Source: Mermis nigrescens
Lineage: Eukaryota; Nematoda; Enoplea; Mermithida; Mermithidae
Assembly (NCBI GenBank): GCA_036768485.1
Contig: JAVLUZ010000341.1
Location: 1,915,658-1,979,657 of the forward strand
Direction of reading: 5' to 3'
Length of the DNA stretch: 64,000 nt
Shown: piece after piece, positions 1 through 13,270 of the stretch
Numbering within the stretch: position 1 is the stretch's first letter
Layout of the letters: the number at the start of each line of letters is the position of its first letter
The notes under the pieces: generated by a model
Told to the model about the DNA's origin: nothing
Seen by the model: the letters and a program-made list of their open reading frames with translations, nothing else
Databases searched by the model: none
Made by a program: the position numbers and the translations under genes

Positions 1-509
1 TTAAAATTTCTTAACACTCAATGGTTGTGGCACAAAAATGTAAAGTATACGTGTTTTTTACTCTTTGCGTGTCCTTCAGCTTATCTAACTCAATTTTGGT
101 TTCTGTGCAGTCCAATTGGTTTTATAATGTAGAGGGTTTCAAAATCTCAAAACTGAGCTTTTTCTTTCTTATAACGCAAAGTTTCTTGATCTGTGATCGT
201 TTTAGTGTAAAGGGTTTGAGACAGAAAACGATATCTCTTCAACTACTGCGCTAAGTAGGCAGAACATGCTAATTATGCTTAAAAGGTGCCCTGACCTTAG
301 TGTTACAGATCCCAGTTTATTTTGTTTCTATACACCCAATATTGCGGTATTGGCACAAGTGTAAAGTTTACACCGAGAAGCATTTTTGCGGCCAGAGCGT
401 CGTGGATGATGAATTTTTTTTCAAAATGTTCTCCGTAAGGTCAGAATAACGAATCTGACCTTTAAACTTTTCTACAGCCAGTGTTTGTTGAGTTATGAAG
501 AGGTGAACT
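1..509. other. AT-rich sequence left of the LTR element, no gene seen
   Basis: No convincing coding frame. The stretch holds one near-palindromic GTGTAAAGTTTACAC at about 359-373 and a TGTAAAGTATAC near 40-51, the same motif type that fills the satellite at 6.7-8.6 kb. No 5' LTR or gag for the downstream element is recognisable, so that element is truncated on this side or its 5' half is too decayed to see. Confidence 0.5.
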
Positions 510-3500
510 TTGAATTATACCTACATCTATTTTCTAATGCCAATAGATAACTCCGTATTGCTTGTTTTTGAGCAATTTTTACCTTATGCCTTTACTATAT
601 TAATATTAGCACATGTTGTTTGGCGTTGCCCGGTTAATTTTCTTTTTGGGACCGATTTTCTGTGTCAATTTTACAGTGTAACTTTTTTGTGGAAAAATGG
701 TTTATTATATTTAGGCCATTATAAAATTCCACTAAAATCTGATTTACTATCATCTTGTAAAGAAAGTAGGGGTAGCTCTACTTCAAAGCTACAATAATCA
801 TTCTACCTAAAAGCTTAAAATTTATTAATCTTAAAATAGGAAAGCCTTATGACAGAGTACAAAATTTAATTTTTGAACCACTAAGTGAGAAAGTCAATAA
901 GACTTTGGCATTTATCAGTGCATCAATCATAACTCCAATTGATGGAATTATTCCTATTAGCGTTCTAAATGTTAGTGTAGAGCCTTTAACTCTTTACAGT
1001 AATACAAAATAAGGTCAAGTTTGTGTCTTTTTAATTTCTCAATGTAATGTCAATGTCATCAAGCATAAAAATTTAATTTTAAAAGAAATTCCTGGAAATC
1101 CGAATCTTAAAGAGCCCGATAAGCTTGATTTGATGGAACTTTTAAAGAAGTATGCTAATATTTTTGTTAAAGAAGATGAGGACTTAGGTAGAACGACTCT
1201 TGTTCAACATAAAATCAATACAGAGGATAACAGGCCTATTAAACAACAGCCATATTGGGTCCCTTATAAACAGTGTGAAGTCATTGAAACTGAAATTGAC
1301 AAAATGCTTAACAAAAATATCATTCGACCATCATTCAGCCCATGGGCTAGTCCAGTTGTCTCAGTTCCTAAAAAGACAAGTGGCTACAGATTTTGTGTTG
1401 ATTATCGTAAACTTAACAGTATTACTAAAACAGACAATTATCCTTTATCACATATAAAGATATACTTAAAACTTTAAACAGTAGCATTTATTTTTCAACT
1501 CTTGATCAAGCTTGGGGGTACTGGCAAATTCCCTTGGCTGAAGATGAAAAGAAAAGACTGCTTTTACGACTTTTAACGGTTTATATGAATTTAACATTTA
1601 ACTATTTGGATTATTCAATGCACCTGCTACCTTTCAAAGACTTATAGATCTTCTTTTGCATGGTTTACAATGGAACATATGCTTTAGTTTACTTAGATAA
1701 TATTTTAATTTTTAGTCGCACATTCAACAAGCATCTGTGACGTCTTGAAACCGTTTTCCAGAAACTACAAGCTGCTGATTGAAATTACGCTTAGAGAAAT
1801 GTAAGTTCGCTCAACAATCTACTGTGTAGTTAGGATTTGTCATTTCAGGTGACGGCATTCACCCTGATCCTAAAAAGTCAAAGCAGTTTAGGACTTTCCT
1901 ATTCCTAGAAAAATATTGAAAAATAAAGTTTTTTAGGGCTAGCTACTTACTATCGTTGCTTCATTAAGAACTTTTCACTCATTGCTGAACCTTTATATAT
2001 CTTATTGAAGAGAAATATTAAATTTATTTGGTCATAAAAGTACCAAAAAGCTTTTAATGCACTAAAATCTGCTCTAAGATCAGCACCTGTGCTCGTGTAT
2101 CCTGATTTCACCAAACCTTTTATTGTGCAGACAGATGCTTCAGGTACAGGAATAGGAGCAATATTGGCCCAGGAGCATGAGGGCCAGGATCATCCGATAT
2201 CTTATATAAGTAGAAGTTTAAAAACTGCGGAACGGAATTATCCTGTTTTCGAGCTTGAGGCACTTGCAGTTGTTTGGGCGATTGAACAATCTCAAACTTA
2301 TTCATATGAACAAAGGTTATCATTGTAACAGATCATGCCGCTTTGCAATTTATTTTAAAGAAACCAAATCCTTCACCACACATTGCACATTGGGGACTTG
2401 CACTTCAAGAATATGATTTAGAAATTTGTCACAGGCCAGGAAAAAACATTCTAATGTTGATGCTCTGTCTAGAATTTCTTGCTTAACCAAATCAAAAAGT
2501 GTTGGAGCTGGAAATTTGACAGAAAAGCAACTTCAAGATCCTTTTTGCAGTGCACTTATTTGCTTTTTAACATGTCAAGAATTACCCGATGACAATGTAC
2601 TTGCTAAAACTACTGTTTTATTACATAATCAGTTTTCTTACTATAATGACATTCTACTTTATCACCGTCCACCTTATATCAAAAATCCTGTTGAACTGAT
2701 TGTGATACCTAAGGCAATGTGTGATGAAATTTTGCATGCTTATCAGAATGATATTTTTGCTGGACATCTAGGTTTTCAAAGAAGCTTTAGTTGTATTCGA
2801 GAAAAGTACTACTGGCCAGATCTTTATGTCAATGGATAAACGTCATTGCACACAATGTACTAAGTGTCTTAGTCTAAAAACCCCCCATGCTTACACACGC
2901 GCTCCATTGGTTAGTATACCTGTTGGAGGACCGTTTGACAGGGCTGCTACTGACGTTTTGGGACCTCTGCCTTTAACTGAATGTGGAAATAGATATATAA
3001 TCGTTTTTACTGAATATTTAACAAAATACTGTATGACTGTCACATTACAAAGTATCACTGCTGAAGAAACTGCTCAAGCTTCATTGAATGAAGTAATTTT
3101 GAGACATGGAGCGCCTAAAACTTTGCTCTCTGATCAAGGAACAAATTTTACGTCAAACTTTATGACTGAAATTTGTAAACTTTGTGACATTCGTAGAATT
3201 AATACTACACCTTACCAGTACCACCCTCAAACTGATGGTCTAACTGAACATTTTAATAAGACTTTATCTGATATGTTAGCTATCTATGTTGCAACAAAGC
3301 ATGATGACTGGGATTTATTCTTGCCATATGTCACTTTTGCTAATAATTCCTCAAAGCATGAATCAACTAAGTACAGCCCTTTTCTTTTAGTTTTTGGCCG
3401 TTCCCCATGCTTTCCTATTGACACTGCACTTAATATCAGCTTAAGCAAATATACTATACACCTAGATAATTATTTTCATCATTTTAAACAATTCATGCAC

Positions 3501-3898
3501 GATTCTTTGTCTATTGCTCATAAAAATATTAAAAATTTGCAAAATATGCAAAAGTATCAATATGAGAAAAAGTGAAAAATATTGAGTACGCCATTGGTGA
3601 TTCAGTCTATAAGCATAGCTCTGTTCTGAAACCGGGGCAAACTTCTAAACTGATGCACCCTTGGGACAGTCCTTTGACTGTAACTGACATTACTTGATTT
3701 CTGAATGTTTATATACAGCGTGAGAATCAGCAAAATCATGAGCTTGTTCATGTAAATCAACTAAAAAAGGTTAACAAAAATAATTTACATGAAAGAAAAA
3801 ATGCTATTCTAAAGAATCAAGTCACCAAAAGCTCAATTCAGCCTAAGGACAATTTATCATCTAAGCTTCATCCTTATAACCCTAGACCACGGAAGTAG
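510..3898 (+). pseudogene. pol: Ty3/gypsy-like pol (PR end, RT, RNase H, integrase), broken
   Basis: The polyprotein would process, reverse-transcribe and integrate the element. About 630-760 reads like the end of a retropepsin region (FLFGTDFLCQF). RT begins near 1130; the primer-grip and palm strand VCVDYRKL-like segment is at about 1390-1420, and the catalytic box reads YLDN near 1690 in place of Y-x-D-D, so a catalytic Asp is lost. RNase H shows QTDASGTGIGA near 2128. The integrase zinc region (H...H...CTQC) spans about 2740-2860 across a frameshift at ~2835. The integrase core shows ATDVLGPL (2950), SDQGTNF (3130) and the E of GLTEHFNKT (3240). A C-terminal GDSVYK/LKPGQ tract continues out of frame past 3575. 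There are several stops between 1470 and 2090 and near 2330-2430. Confidence 0.85.
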
Positions 3899-3962
3899 CA
3901 AGATTTTAGTAGATATTAATAAAAATAATTAATAATAATGATAATTTAAATAATAATCAAAT

Positions 3963-5201
3963 TTGCGATGCCACCATGATACTTTTGTGAGACATTTTGA
4001 CTGTTTACTGTGCTACTACTTAAGAATGACTACTTCACACGATGCCGTGTCAATGCGGAGTGACCAAGAAGATGGCAACTGGAAACGTCAGGCCCCAAGC
4101 CAACATCAGTCTGCACTCACTGCTGTAGTCAATCAGTGGTGGATGAAATTCCAATGAGGACTAGTTGATCCAAGTAGTAACATTGTTCCCTTCAATGCTA
4201 GTGTTGAGCATGCTTGGAAATGCTGAAAAGATCCACATGCTCCAGGCGTGCCTTTGGTTCATTGCACTGAATATTTCATCAACGCACCTAGCAACAAGGC
4301 TGTAGAAAATTGGGGTCGAAAATCCAGAAAGTAAGACTACTGACAAGAATTCAGCTGAGCTAGAGCATAGTGGGCCATTCTGCAATATGCTCACTATTTT
4401 TTGATCTGATGGTAAATCATTTGTTTTTGATGTTAAAGAAATGGGAGGCATTCCACATCATCTTTACACTTTACTGACTGAAGCACAAATTTTTACCATA
4501 GGATTTCAATTTTCAAAGGCATTAGAAAACACTGAAGCTAGTCTTTGCGTAAAAGTCGTAAATTTGGATTTGTTTGATCTTTTGACTAGTATCCAGAATT
4601 TTGGCGTATTACCACACATAATTGCGACAATAAACATCAATTCAGCTTCAATTGCAATTGAACTGTTTCATGTGCGGGACAGACTGTTGAGTGAAATGTT
4701 AGAGAAGGATTTAAGTTGGGCTTATTTTCCTAGAGCTGCAGTCTGTTTTGACATGTACGCTTTACTTGCTAAGTATGATGCGGAAATTAAATCTTTTGTT
4801 GAAAATTTCAATAAAAATGAGGGACTATTTCTTTTCACTGGAGTCTTCACATGTATTGGAATGAAAAACAATTTGCTAACATTGAAACAAATACTGACAC
4901 AGGCGTCATCAACCTAAATACCACTATTTGGTCAGTTCATGATGCTTCAGTTCAGGCTCCACGAGACACAGATAAAATGTAGTTTGTTTGTCCGCATGCA
5001 TTTCAGCAGAGTTTGTGGAACGCGCCGGCCATTGTTTCCTACCAGCAGCGCGTTGCTGCACCTATGCCTGGCCAAATGCTTCAGGATATCCGTGTGAATA
5101 ATGTCAAAGAGCGGTTTGATGGATTGATCGGTGAAATGTTGCAGCAGTATTTTGCCCGCTTTTCTTGCAGCAACAACTTGAGCTGGCGAAAGTTCCCATG
5201 A
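3963..5201 (+). pseudogene. Unrecognised 3' ORF region of the LTR element
   Basis: Between pol and the 3' LTR lies about 1.2 kb with protein-like composition broken by stops and frameshifts. The longest piece is 4441-4917 (158 codons); the parallel copy at 16236-17650 has 17004-17195 open in the matching part, showing that a longer frame once existed. It is Leu/Phe/Ala rich with no clear signal peptide, zinc knuckle or membrane anchor, so I cannot call it env or gag. Its place after pol is where errantivirus-like elements keep a third ORF. Function unknown. Confidence 0.4.
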
Positions 5202-5537
5202 AATATTTTACAACAAATGGTGCGACCAGCTTTATAGAGCATTTTTGCTGAATCCGTCAGAAATGCAGCATAAAGAAATGCAAGTGAAAAAGGCAATTAT
5301 AAAGCAAATAGGTTGATTATTCACCGGCTGAATGAATGATCATCCAAATACCAGCGGCTATTGAGCGTAATGTTTATCAGTTTGTGCTTTTATGCTTTTA
5401 CTATAGACCATGTCTATTAATGCATTTATACAAGTCATAAGCCCAGCATATTTTAAATTTTCTATTTAAATTTGATAATATTTCTTATTTATTCTTTACT
5501 CTCATTTGACTTTTGTAAGAGCCTTTGCTCTTTTAAC

Positions 5538-5550
5538 AAAGAGGGAAGGA
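5538..5550 (+). other. Polypurine tract
   Basis: AAAGAGGGAAGGA lies directly before the TGTAACC that opens the LTR. A purine run at this place primes plus-strand synthesis in LTR elements. Confidence 0.7.
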
Positions 5551-6012
5551 TGTAACCAACATTACATTTAATTGATAACTATTCACTCTTATCACTGTTG
5601 CTTAGTCATCATTTGCTTAATTCATAACATTGCAATTTGCACTAAGAAATTATTTTATTTCTATTTCAAAATTTTTTTGGCGTTTTTATGGCATTGCGAA
5701 TCACAAACTAAAAATCATAAGATTGGCCATCAGAAAAACTACATAACTTACTTTGCGCGTCATTGCATTCTTCTCAATCATCTTGCATTCCAAACTTATA
5801 ATATTTTGTAATGTTTTAGCTAATTTAATAGCATATGAATGTGGCTTGTGACTCTTAGCGTTTATTTTGTATTATATATTCACATGTCATTCTACGATTT
5901 GGTTCATTATTTGATTGCCATTTGCTGACTGCCATCTCTTGAACTTGCCTACTTATTTTTGCACTTACCTATAATAAAACATTAGCACGTATTCAAAAGT
6001 CGGGTTGTCACA
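5551..6012 (+). repeat. 3' LTR of the gypsy-like element
   Basis: Starts TGTAACC just after the polypurine tract and ends GGTTGTCACA, giving the usual TG...CA ends with a short imperfect inverted match (TGTAAC / GTCACA). An AATAAA signal lies near 5972. About 462 bp. No 5' partner is in the window, so the end point is set by motif only. Confidence 0.6.
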
Positions 6013-6689
6013 GTACTTTCATTGATAATTCTTGCTGTTTCCTCAACGGTACCCGATGATTGTCTTTTCATTTGTGTCAAACGCTTTTGAACCTCAATAG
6101 TTGCCGCTGATGAATCATGATTATGATCACCAATTCAATGGACCACATTGCCCTCTGATGTATGAATTTGCACTTTGCAAACGTTCATGAATTTGCAGCG
6201 CCAAAATTTTGTAATTCCATCAGAAGAAAAACAGTCAAAAATGTACATAAACCCACTATCTGCAATTTTTTGCATTCCTTTTTAGACAATATGCCATATT
6301 GAGCTGCGTCAGCCATAGAAGACTCACTATAACAGACTAGTACCACTCGGAAATTGCTAGCATCAAATGCTTATGAATTATTCTCATTATTTCTATTTTT
6401 GTCACATTGGGAAAGTGTAGTGTCCATTCTCACGCAATCACATTTCTCATTATGTATTCATTTTTCTGAATTTTTCTGTTACCCGGTCTTGCAGCTTACA
6501 TTGCCTCCAGAAACTAACCCTCACATACCTATCAGTGCATTATCATAGTGTAGCGCGTTAGCGCGTACCTATAATATACTTGGGTACCCCCAACACCTGG
6601 GCACTCCCCCTACAGCTATAACGGGACACTTCTGGAAGGTGCGGTTTTTTTTAAAAGAAAGATAATAAAAAAATTCGCTGCCCGTGTTT
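6013..6689. other. Non-coding stretch, nothing recognised
   Basis: Short frames only; no domain, inverted repeat or array could be supported. Sequence may be host flank of the LTR element. Confidence 0.4.
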
Positions 6690-8640
6690 TTTTGTTTTTC
6701 TTGAAACTCAAAATTGACTGTGTAAAGAAGGTGTAAAGTTTTTGTGTAACGTTATAACATAGGACAAATTTTGGGACCTTTTTACTGCGGCATGTGGACA
6801 ACTGAGTATTGATGACTCGAAGGATTGAACAGAATAGGATAATAGAGGGATGAATTCTACAGATGACACTTTTTTTGTTTTTTGAAATTCGCATTATTTA
6901 TCGAACGGCAGTGTAAAGAGTGCGAAAATCTGGGGGTGAAAAAGCACTTTTTGGTCGAGTTTTCAACCTTCCTATGTCCGATACTAACTCCGGTTATGAG
7001 GTTTTTAAAATGTTTTCTGACAGAAATGTAGAGCGGATCAATGGCTACATTCTGCATATAAGCAAAGTCTTCTATGCTCTATGGTGAGTTAGATCCTGGG
7101 GTTTAAAGTTTACACTCTAGTGGATGGTGTAAAAAAACGGATTTTAACTAAGATTTCTCTGCCAAATTTTTCCGCTTATGAGTCAGTGCAAATCGAAGAC
7201 AGCATTAATAAAGTGCCTCACAGGGGCTAAACATCGCAGCAAACCGCATTTAAAAAACGCAATATTGAGTTATTTATGGGGGTGTAAAGTTCGAAATCAG
7301 AGGTAAAAAATGGGCTAAAAAACACGTTTTTTCCGAAGTTTGATTGATAAATCATGCCAAATAATTTTTGCAACAGAATTTTGGCACACAGGAATGTACT
7401 ACGATTTAAAAGCTACAAATTGTACCAAACCGAATTTCTTTAAACTCAATGGGGAGTTCGGTACGGAATTTTAAAGTTTACAGTGTTCTAAATGATGGAA
7501 AATACGTTTTTGTTGCGTTTTTTGTTCGCCACTTTCTCCGTCCAGAAGTCGGGATAAGTCTAATAGAATAAAAATAAAGTGCTTTATATCGGGTGCATGT
7601 CAAAGCAAATTGTCTATACATTAATATTTAGCGAGTGTAAAGTCAAAAATTTGGAGTTTTAAATGCGTTTCTGTCTTGTTTTTTCTGCCTGCTTCTCCGG
7701 TTACGAGTCAGGGACACGTTTATCAAGTCTAGAAATGGACCAGGAATCAAATTTGATATGCCAGTCTGGCGCATATGTTTACACTCTACGGTGTTGTAAA
7801 GTAGTTTACACCAATTGTTAGTTTGCCCATAGAACATTATGTAGACTTAATTTTTTCATAAATATTAATCGTAATATCGGAACAATATCAAAATTACGAA
7901 TCTGACTAAAATCTTCTTTACACTAGGTGTTTACATGAAGTTTACACTACATATATATTTATCTTCGTTTTTGAGCATTCCTGAAACCTAATTTTTTCTT
8001 GGAGCCTAGAAGTTTTCAAAGGATCAAATGTGAGACGTCACGTAGGCGCGTTTGTTTACATCCAACAGTGATGTAAAGTAGTTTACATTCATTGTTTATA
8101 TGTCCTCAGACCATTGTAGAGACATAATTTTTTCATGAATGTTGATCATAATATCCGAGTAATTTTTTACACTGCATGTTAGCCTTTGTTCTAGAGCATT
8201 GCAAAAATCGAAATTTTTTCCTGAGATATAAAAATTTACAGGGAATGAAATATATACGTCAATTGGGCGCGCTTGCTTACACTCAGCAGTATTGCAAAGT
8301 GGTTTAAACCTAATGTTTATTGTCTTTAAAACATTATGGAGACTCATTTTTCCATAAATGTTGAAAGAAATATCGGAGCAATATCAAAATTACGAATCCG
8401 ACTAAAATATTCTTTACGCTATGTGTTTGTGTAAAGTTTACGTTACGTGTTAACCCTAATTCGATAGACTTGCAGAGACTTTGTAACTGAAGTCAAGAAA
8501 TTTTCAAGGATTCATATGTGAGACATCAATTAAGTGAGTTTGTTTACCCTCAAAAGTAATCTAAAGTGATTTAAAAATTATGTTCAAGTGTCCTTAGATC
8601 ATTGAAGAGATGTAATTTTGTCTTAAATGGGTTGCATTAA
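6690..8640. repeat. Degenerate tandem satellite with GTGTAAAG/TTTACAC motifs
   Basis: Units of roughly 220-280 bp can be followed from about 7769, 8050, 8269 and 8538. Each opens with a gCGYxTxTTTACACTC-like box, then TGTAAAGTagTTTACAcc, then a stretch about a small-interval ATTATGTAGACTTAATTTTTTCAT and a CGGAACAATATCAAAATTACGAATC block (7877 and 8369). Further left the units decay to isolated TGTAAAG boxes. The short frames inside are accidental. Confidence 0.7.
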
Positions 8641-9255
8641 AGTTAAATCTTTCTTAGCCGTGTTTATAATATGTTTCACAAAATCTTGCACATGGAGAGC
8701 TATCGTTTAATTGATGTAAATTGCCTGCAAAAGTGGTTTAAAATGAACCAGCAATCACACTACTGTGCACAGAAGTCGACAAAGATATACAGCTTTATTG
8801 TAATCATGTACATTAATAAGCCGTAAACTGTTAGTATTCTCTACACCTAGTAGTTGTGTAAAGTTTGCACTATTCATTTGTTGTTAATATGTAGTCTATA
8901 CTACAAATTTATTTTACTACTAAATCAAAGCGTTAGTGTTCCTTACATTTGATATTTGCGTGAAGTTTTTGAATTTTTGCCGAAAATCTTTGCCTTCTAA
9001 TTTACCAACATCCCGCCTTTTCCATTTTCTTGAAGTTTAAAATCTTTTATAATTCTCTCATAATTTAATGGTAGGTTTTAACTTTAAGTTTCTCTTGGTT
9101 TACAACTCTCGCTTAGCAAGCTCATTTTTCAAAACTTTTTCATAGTGATCAGATTAGTTGCGTTTAGTTTGGAATTGGTGGACGGTCGTTATTTTATTAC
9201 TCGGCTTAAATAAACCAAGTGACTATCTTTTGATTATTTTCTTCATCGCAAATTC
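8641..9255. other. AT-rich non-coding stretch
   Basis: No gene found. One TGTAAAGTTTGCAC box near 8862 suggests the satellite once reached this far. Confidence 0.4.
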
Positions 9256-9338
9256 AAACACCCAATTTTCAATTTGAAAATTGACCCAATTTTCAATTTG
9301 AAAATTGATCCAATTTTCAATTTGAAAATTGGGTGTTT
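9256..9338. repeat. 83-bp compound palindrome
   Basis: Opens AAACACCC and closes GGGTGTTT, enclosing three tandem copies of the self-complementary CAATTTTCAATTTGAAAATTG. The whole block is close to a perfect palindrome and each unit can also fold alone. Confidence 0.9.
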
Positions 9339-9641
9339 TCAATTTCAAAAGTCACAACACATTGTGCTTGTGTATTGATTGAGTGAGGATTTGCAATGTG
9401 AATTCGTTGGTTAAATTTTTGTGCTTGATTATAAGTGAACTGCACATTAAGAAGAAATAACTTAATGCAGTTTTAATTTGAAAATGGATGGTGTCAATAA
9501 GGTTGTCTTGTTTAAAAAGGATAATGCTGATGTTAAGAACAATATTGTTTTCCGCGTTCTTGGACTGTTGTCATTATTGTGGCATGTTACTGATTGTGTT
9601 TACTGACTGATGTACTGAAATCACGCTAATTAAAAGTAGTG

Positions 9642-10407
9642 TACTAGCAAAGAAAAATGCTCCGATGGAACAAAAAAGATGAATATACTTGGAATTGTGG
9701 ATTATTATGGATGTAAAAGGAGGGGACTAGGAAAAATCTACCTAAAGTCGGAAAATCTGCTAAAAATCACACTTTCTCTAAGCAACGCAAAAAATCGATG
9801 TATATTCTGCGGCCTCTAAAAAAGTGTCTTTTTTAAATAATGTTCGAAGTTTCAGATAAGAGTGTATAAACGAAATCTATCAAGGTTACTTTTTTAAATT
9901 GCTGGCACCTGATTGATAGAAAACTAAGAGGTATTGTATTTAAAGTTGTTTTGTTTTATGAGCATTATAGCAAGCAAAGCAGGAGCCGATTGATTAGTGC
10001 ACACAATCGTTTCGGGCATGCTAGTGTATCTACATTAAGTCTGTTTCAAGTCAACTTACGTGTTTCCTACTGTTTTTAACCAACCATGTCTTCAATTGTC
10101 TTCGATGTTTGCTATTTCATTCAATTGGCTTGGAAGACTGTTAGTTTACTTAATATCATTTCCCATAGCTACTGCATAGCTAACGTGCTGCTGTTTCAAT
10201 CATTGTTATGGTTGAATATTTATTTTAATCTGTTGGCCGCAGAATATACATCGATTTTTTGCGTTGCTTAGAGAAAGTGTGATTTTTAGCAGATTTTCCG
10301 ACTTTAGGTAGATTTTTCCTAGTCCCCTCCTTTTACATCCATAATAATCCACAATTCCAAGTATATTCATCTTTTTTGTTCCATCGGAGCATTTTTCTTT
10401 GCTAGTA
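9642..10407. mobile_element. Long-arm hairpin (173-bp inverted arms)
   Basis: 9642-9814 reappears in reverse complement at 10235-10407 with, as far as I can read, no or almost no mismatches. The loop is about 420 bp and includes AT-rich sequence plus a GCAAGCAAAGCAGGAGC segment. No transposase is present. The arms may be long terminal repeats of a foldback/MITE-like element or a recent inverted duplication. The arms end TACTAGCAAAG / CTTTGCTAGTA; I saw no clear target duplication. Confidence 0.8.
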
Positions 10408-10619
10408 TCTATGTTATCTGACATGAATGCTGCGCATACATACCAACATGTACATGCAAATGGTTGGATATCAGCGCATGCATAGCACAGACCGTAACCT
10501 ACTTAGATTTATATTAGCAAAAGTTGAGTAGAAACTTGTACCTATCTATGTACATACATACATACCTATACCAAAACAATTTTATACTGTTTATGCACAT
10601 GGTGTGTATGCAATGTATG

Positions 10620-10812
10620 CATCTGTCCTCTTGCGCTGAAATGGCAGCGCCAAAACGTCCCTACATGAGGAGGATACTGTTGCGCCAAAATGGCTTCGCC
10701 AAAACAGCTGTGCCAATGTAGTCCTACACCAAAATGCCCTTGCACCAAAACAGCTATGCCAAAACGGCCGTGCCAAAATGGCCGCGCCAAAGCGGCTGCA
10801 CCAAATGCCCCA
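10620..10812. repeat. GCCAAAACGGC-type minisatellite
   Basis: Around a dozen imperfect units of about 15-16 bp based on GCCAAAAYGGCYGY, GC-richer than everything around it. The apparent proteins on both strands (MARPFWHGRF-like repeats) are artefacts of this array. Confidence 0.8.
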
Positions 10813-13270
10813 TTACAAGATTCTGAGCAGGAGGAATCCAGAAAAATTTTGGAAAATTAAAAAAAGGCACTCTAATATTGTATTATAACGTTAAGATAGT
10901 TACAGCATGGTCTGTATCTTGATCCCAATTTATCCGGTGAATAACTTTAAATAAATTGGAGCATGAAACAAACTTTAATACTTCAGCATTTAATTCTTAT
11001 TTAATACATGGAAAAATAGTAAAAGGCAGCAGCATTTTTAACACCCTTCCTCCCACTGGCAACGCTACTGAAGATTGAAGAAAAATTTTTTAACATAAAT
11101 TTAGTTAAAACTTGCAAGAACAAGTGGCACAATTTGTGCAATAGTATAAAAAACAAATGTTTAGTGTGGTAAAAATATTGATTTTCGGTCAAAAGAAGCT
11201 GGATGAAGTATGAATGAAAGTTGGATCCAATGTCTGATGCAACACTGCATTGCGCCGCAGGCCACATCCTGTTGAATGTGTGTCACACAATGCCGCATGT
11301 GGCTCTGTCCAACAGGGTGTGGCATGTGGTGCCATCTGACGTTGGATTAGACAAAGTATGACTGAGCCTTTAGCTTAAGCTTTTAAGACACCAATCTTTG
11401 AATAACTCAAACCTATAATTTTTGTGATTATATTCACCCTGCTCAATATCAGTTTAAATTGTCAGAAATTCTTAGAAAAAACATAGGACTTTTTGGTGCA
11501 AAATACATTTAAGTACATACATAAGAGCTACCTACCTACCCAAATACATATTTACCTTGTTTAGCATTGACCCTTACAATATATGACTATAATTACATAA
11601 GCATGTAAATGTAAACTTTATCTGGCCTACCACCTATCATTTTGAACAATGTAACATTGCATAATTCTATTCAAAAAAATCAATTTTCTTATTATTATTA
11701 CTGTAGCACTGGAATTTTCCGTCCTCAACAAAGTAGGTAGCAAATTTTTTTCATAAATCGTCAATTGAGTGATAAAAAGTTGAGTGATACACTTATATTT
11801 GTCAAGTTATAGCAAGAATAGATTATAGATATTCATGTAAGTTGATCCTTCTACTGAGTACAAGTAAGAAACTTGACAAAACAAATGTCATACACTCTAG
11901 GCTAGGATACAGAATTAATCATTTATCAGCAATACCTAAATATGTTACCATGTGTACATATGCACCTAATGTCACACACTCTTGCCTTGATGCGATATTG
12001 ATCATAAATCAGCAATACCTATAGAAATGTACCTATGTATTTGTACATAAGAACCTAAAAGCAAAACCTGGTTTTTTAAGTAAAAAATATCATTATATGT
12101 AAAAATTATGTGGAAAAGACATTTTATGTGAAAGATTAGGTAGAAATTTTTTCACAAGTAAAAAATATGCTTAGGATGGGTATCAATGTAAAAATGTTAA
12201 ATTAATAGGTATACATTTACTCAGATTTAGTGAAATTACTTCAAACAAGTCAAATTAGGTGGAGTTATGTGGGGAAAACTTATCCTACATGTTAGAATCT
12301 TCCTTTGAAGAAACATTTCCCATTGAATATATAATAAATAAATCTTTGAAACCACTCAAATGGATCCACTTTAAAATCCAGGTCCAATACCGCCTATAAG
12401 TTAAGCACTATACTCTACCTATTTCATTTAATTGAGAGCTTTCTATATCATACTTTATTTGACGCTTCAAACTTTTTTGTTTCATCTACTGCAAGCAATA
12501 AAAAATAAAAATCTTAAAAGAATTATTATTGTGAATTATATTACTAAAATTATTCATATTTTCAAAAAAGTTATTAGCATTCTGAATAATTTGTCCTAAA
12601 AAACACAATTTAGACTATTAATTATAAAACTGCATAATGTGATATTATCTTACTAATGCCTTTGTAAGTGTCATCTTTGAATATAAAATATGTAATTGTT
12701 TTTTTAATGTGAACAAATTTTTAAAAAGCTTACCAATATGGTTATAACCTCTTGTTATAAACAAAATAAATATACCTGCAACATATGTATGGTACATAAA
12801 CTTAAAATACTAATGATTTATTTATATTGCAGACTGCAAAATAAGATTTTATTGATTTAAATGCATTTTAGGTAAATAGTGATATTAAGACTTACCAAAT
12901 AATTTAAATCATCACAGGATATATTTGCGAATTTTTCTCTATTAAAATCAATAAAATAATTAGATACAAGTAATTTGCATATATAAGATTAAAAATAATT
13001 TTGAAACTTATCAAATGCATTATAACATCAATCCACATTATTAATTGCTATCAAAATCAAATGATAATCAGTTTAAATTTTAATTTACATCTAAAACAAA
13101 GAGTACTGGTTACTTGCCACTTTCCGTTCCACTGCCGCCGCCTTCTGTTCCACTGCAGCCGCCTTCCATTCCACCACTGCTGATTTTTGTTCCGTTGCTG
13201 CTGGCTTCTGTTCAACTACCACCTACTTTTGTTCCACCACAGCCACATTCCACTTCACTGTTTTCTTTGG
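10813..13270. other. AT-rich non-coding stretch
   Basis: Many stops in all frames; no domain seen. TACCTA/ACATACAT simple repeats at about 11510-11560. A GCC/TTCCAC-rich low-complexity tract at 13110-13260 (TTCYRTTCCACYRCYGCC units) leads into the foldback element. Confidence 0.4.

Larger units (their letters stand above)
510..6012 (+). mobile_element. Decayed Ty3/gypsy-like LTR retrotransposon, 5' truncated
   Basis: In order: the end of an aspartic-protease region, reverse transcriptase, RNase H, integrase, a further ORF of unknown nature, a polypurine tract and a 3' LTR. Domain order RT-RNaseH-IN is that of Ty3/gypsy. The pol frame is broken many times. No gag and no 5' LTR are visible. 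A second partial copy of its 3' half lies at 16236-17650, which confirms that the unusual 3' ORF region belongs to the element. Confidence 0.85.

Noticed and set aside
10566..10790. Repetitive MARPFWHGRF-like proteins on the minus strand
   Set aside because: Product of the GCCAAAACGGC minisatellite read in several frames; no independent support.
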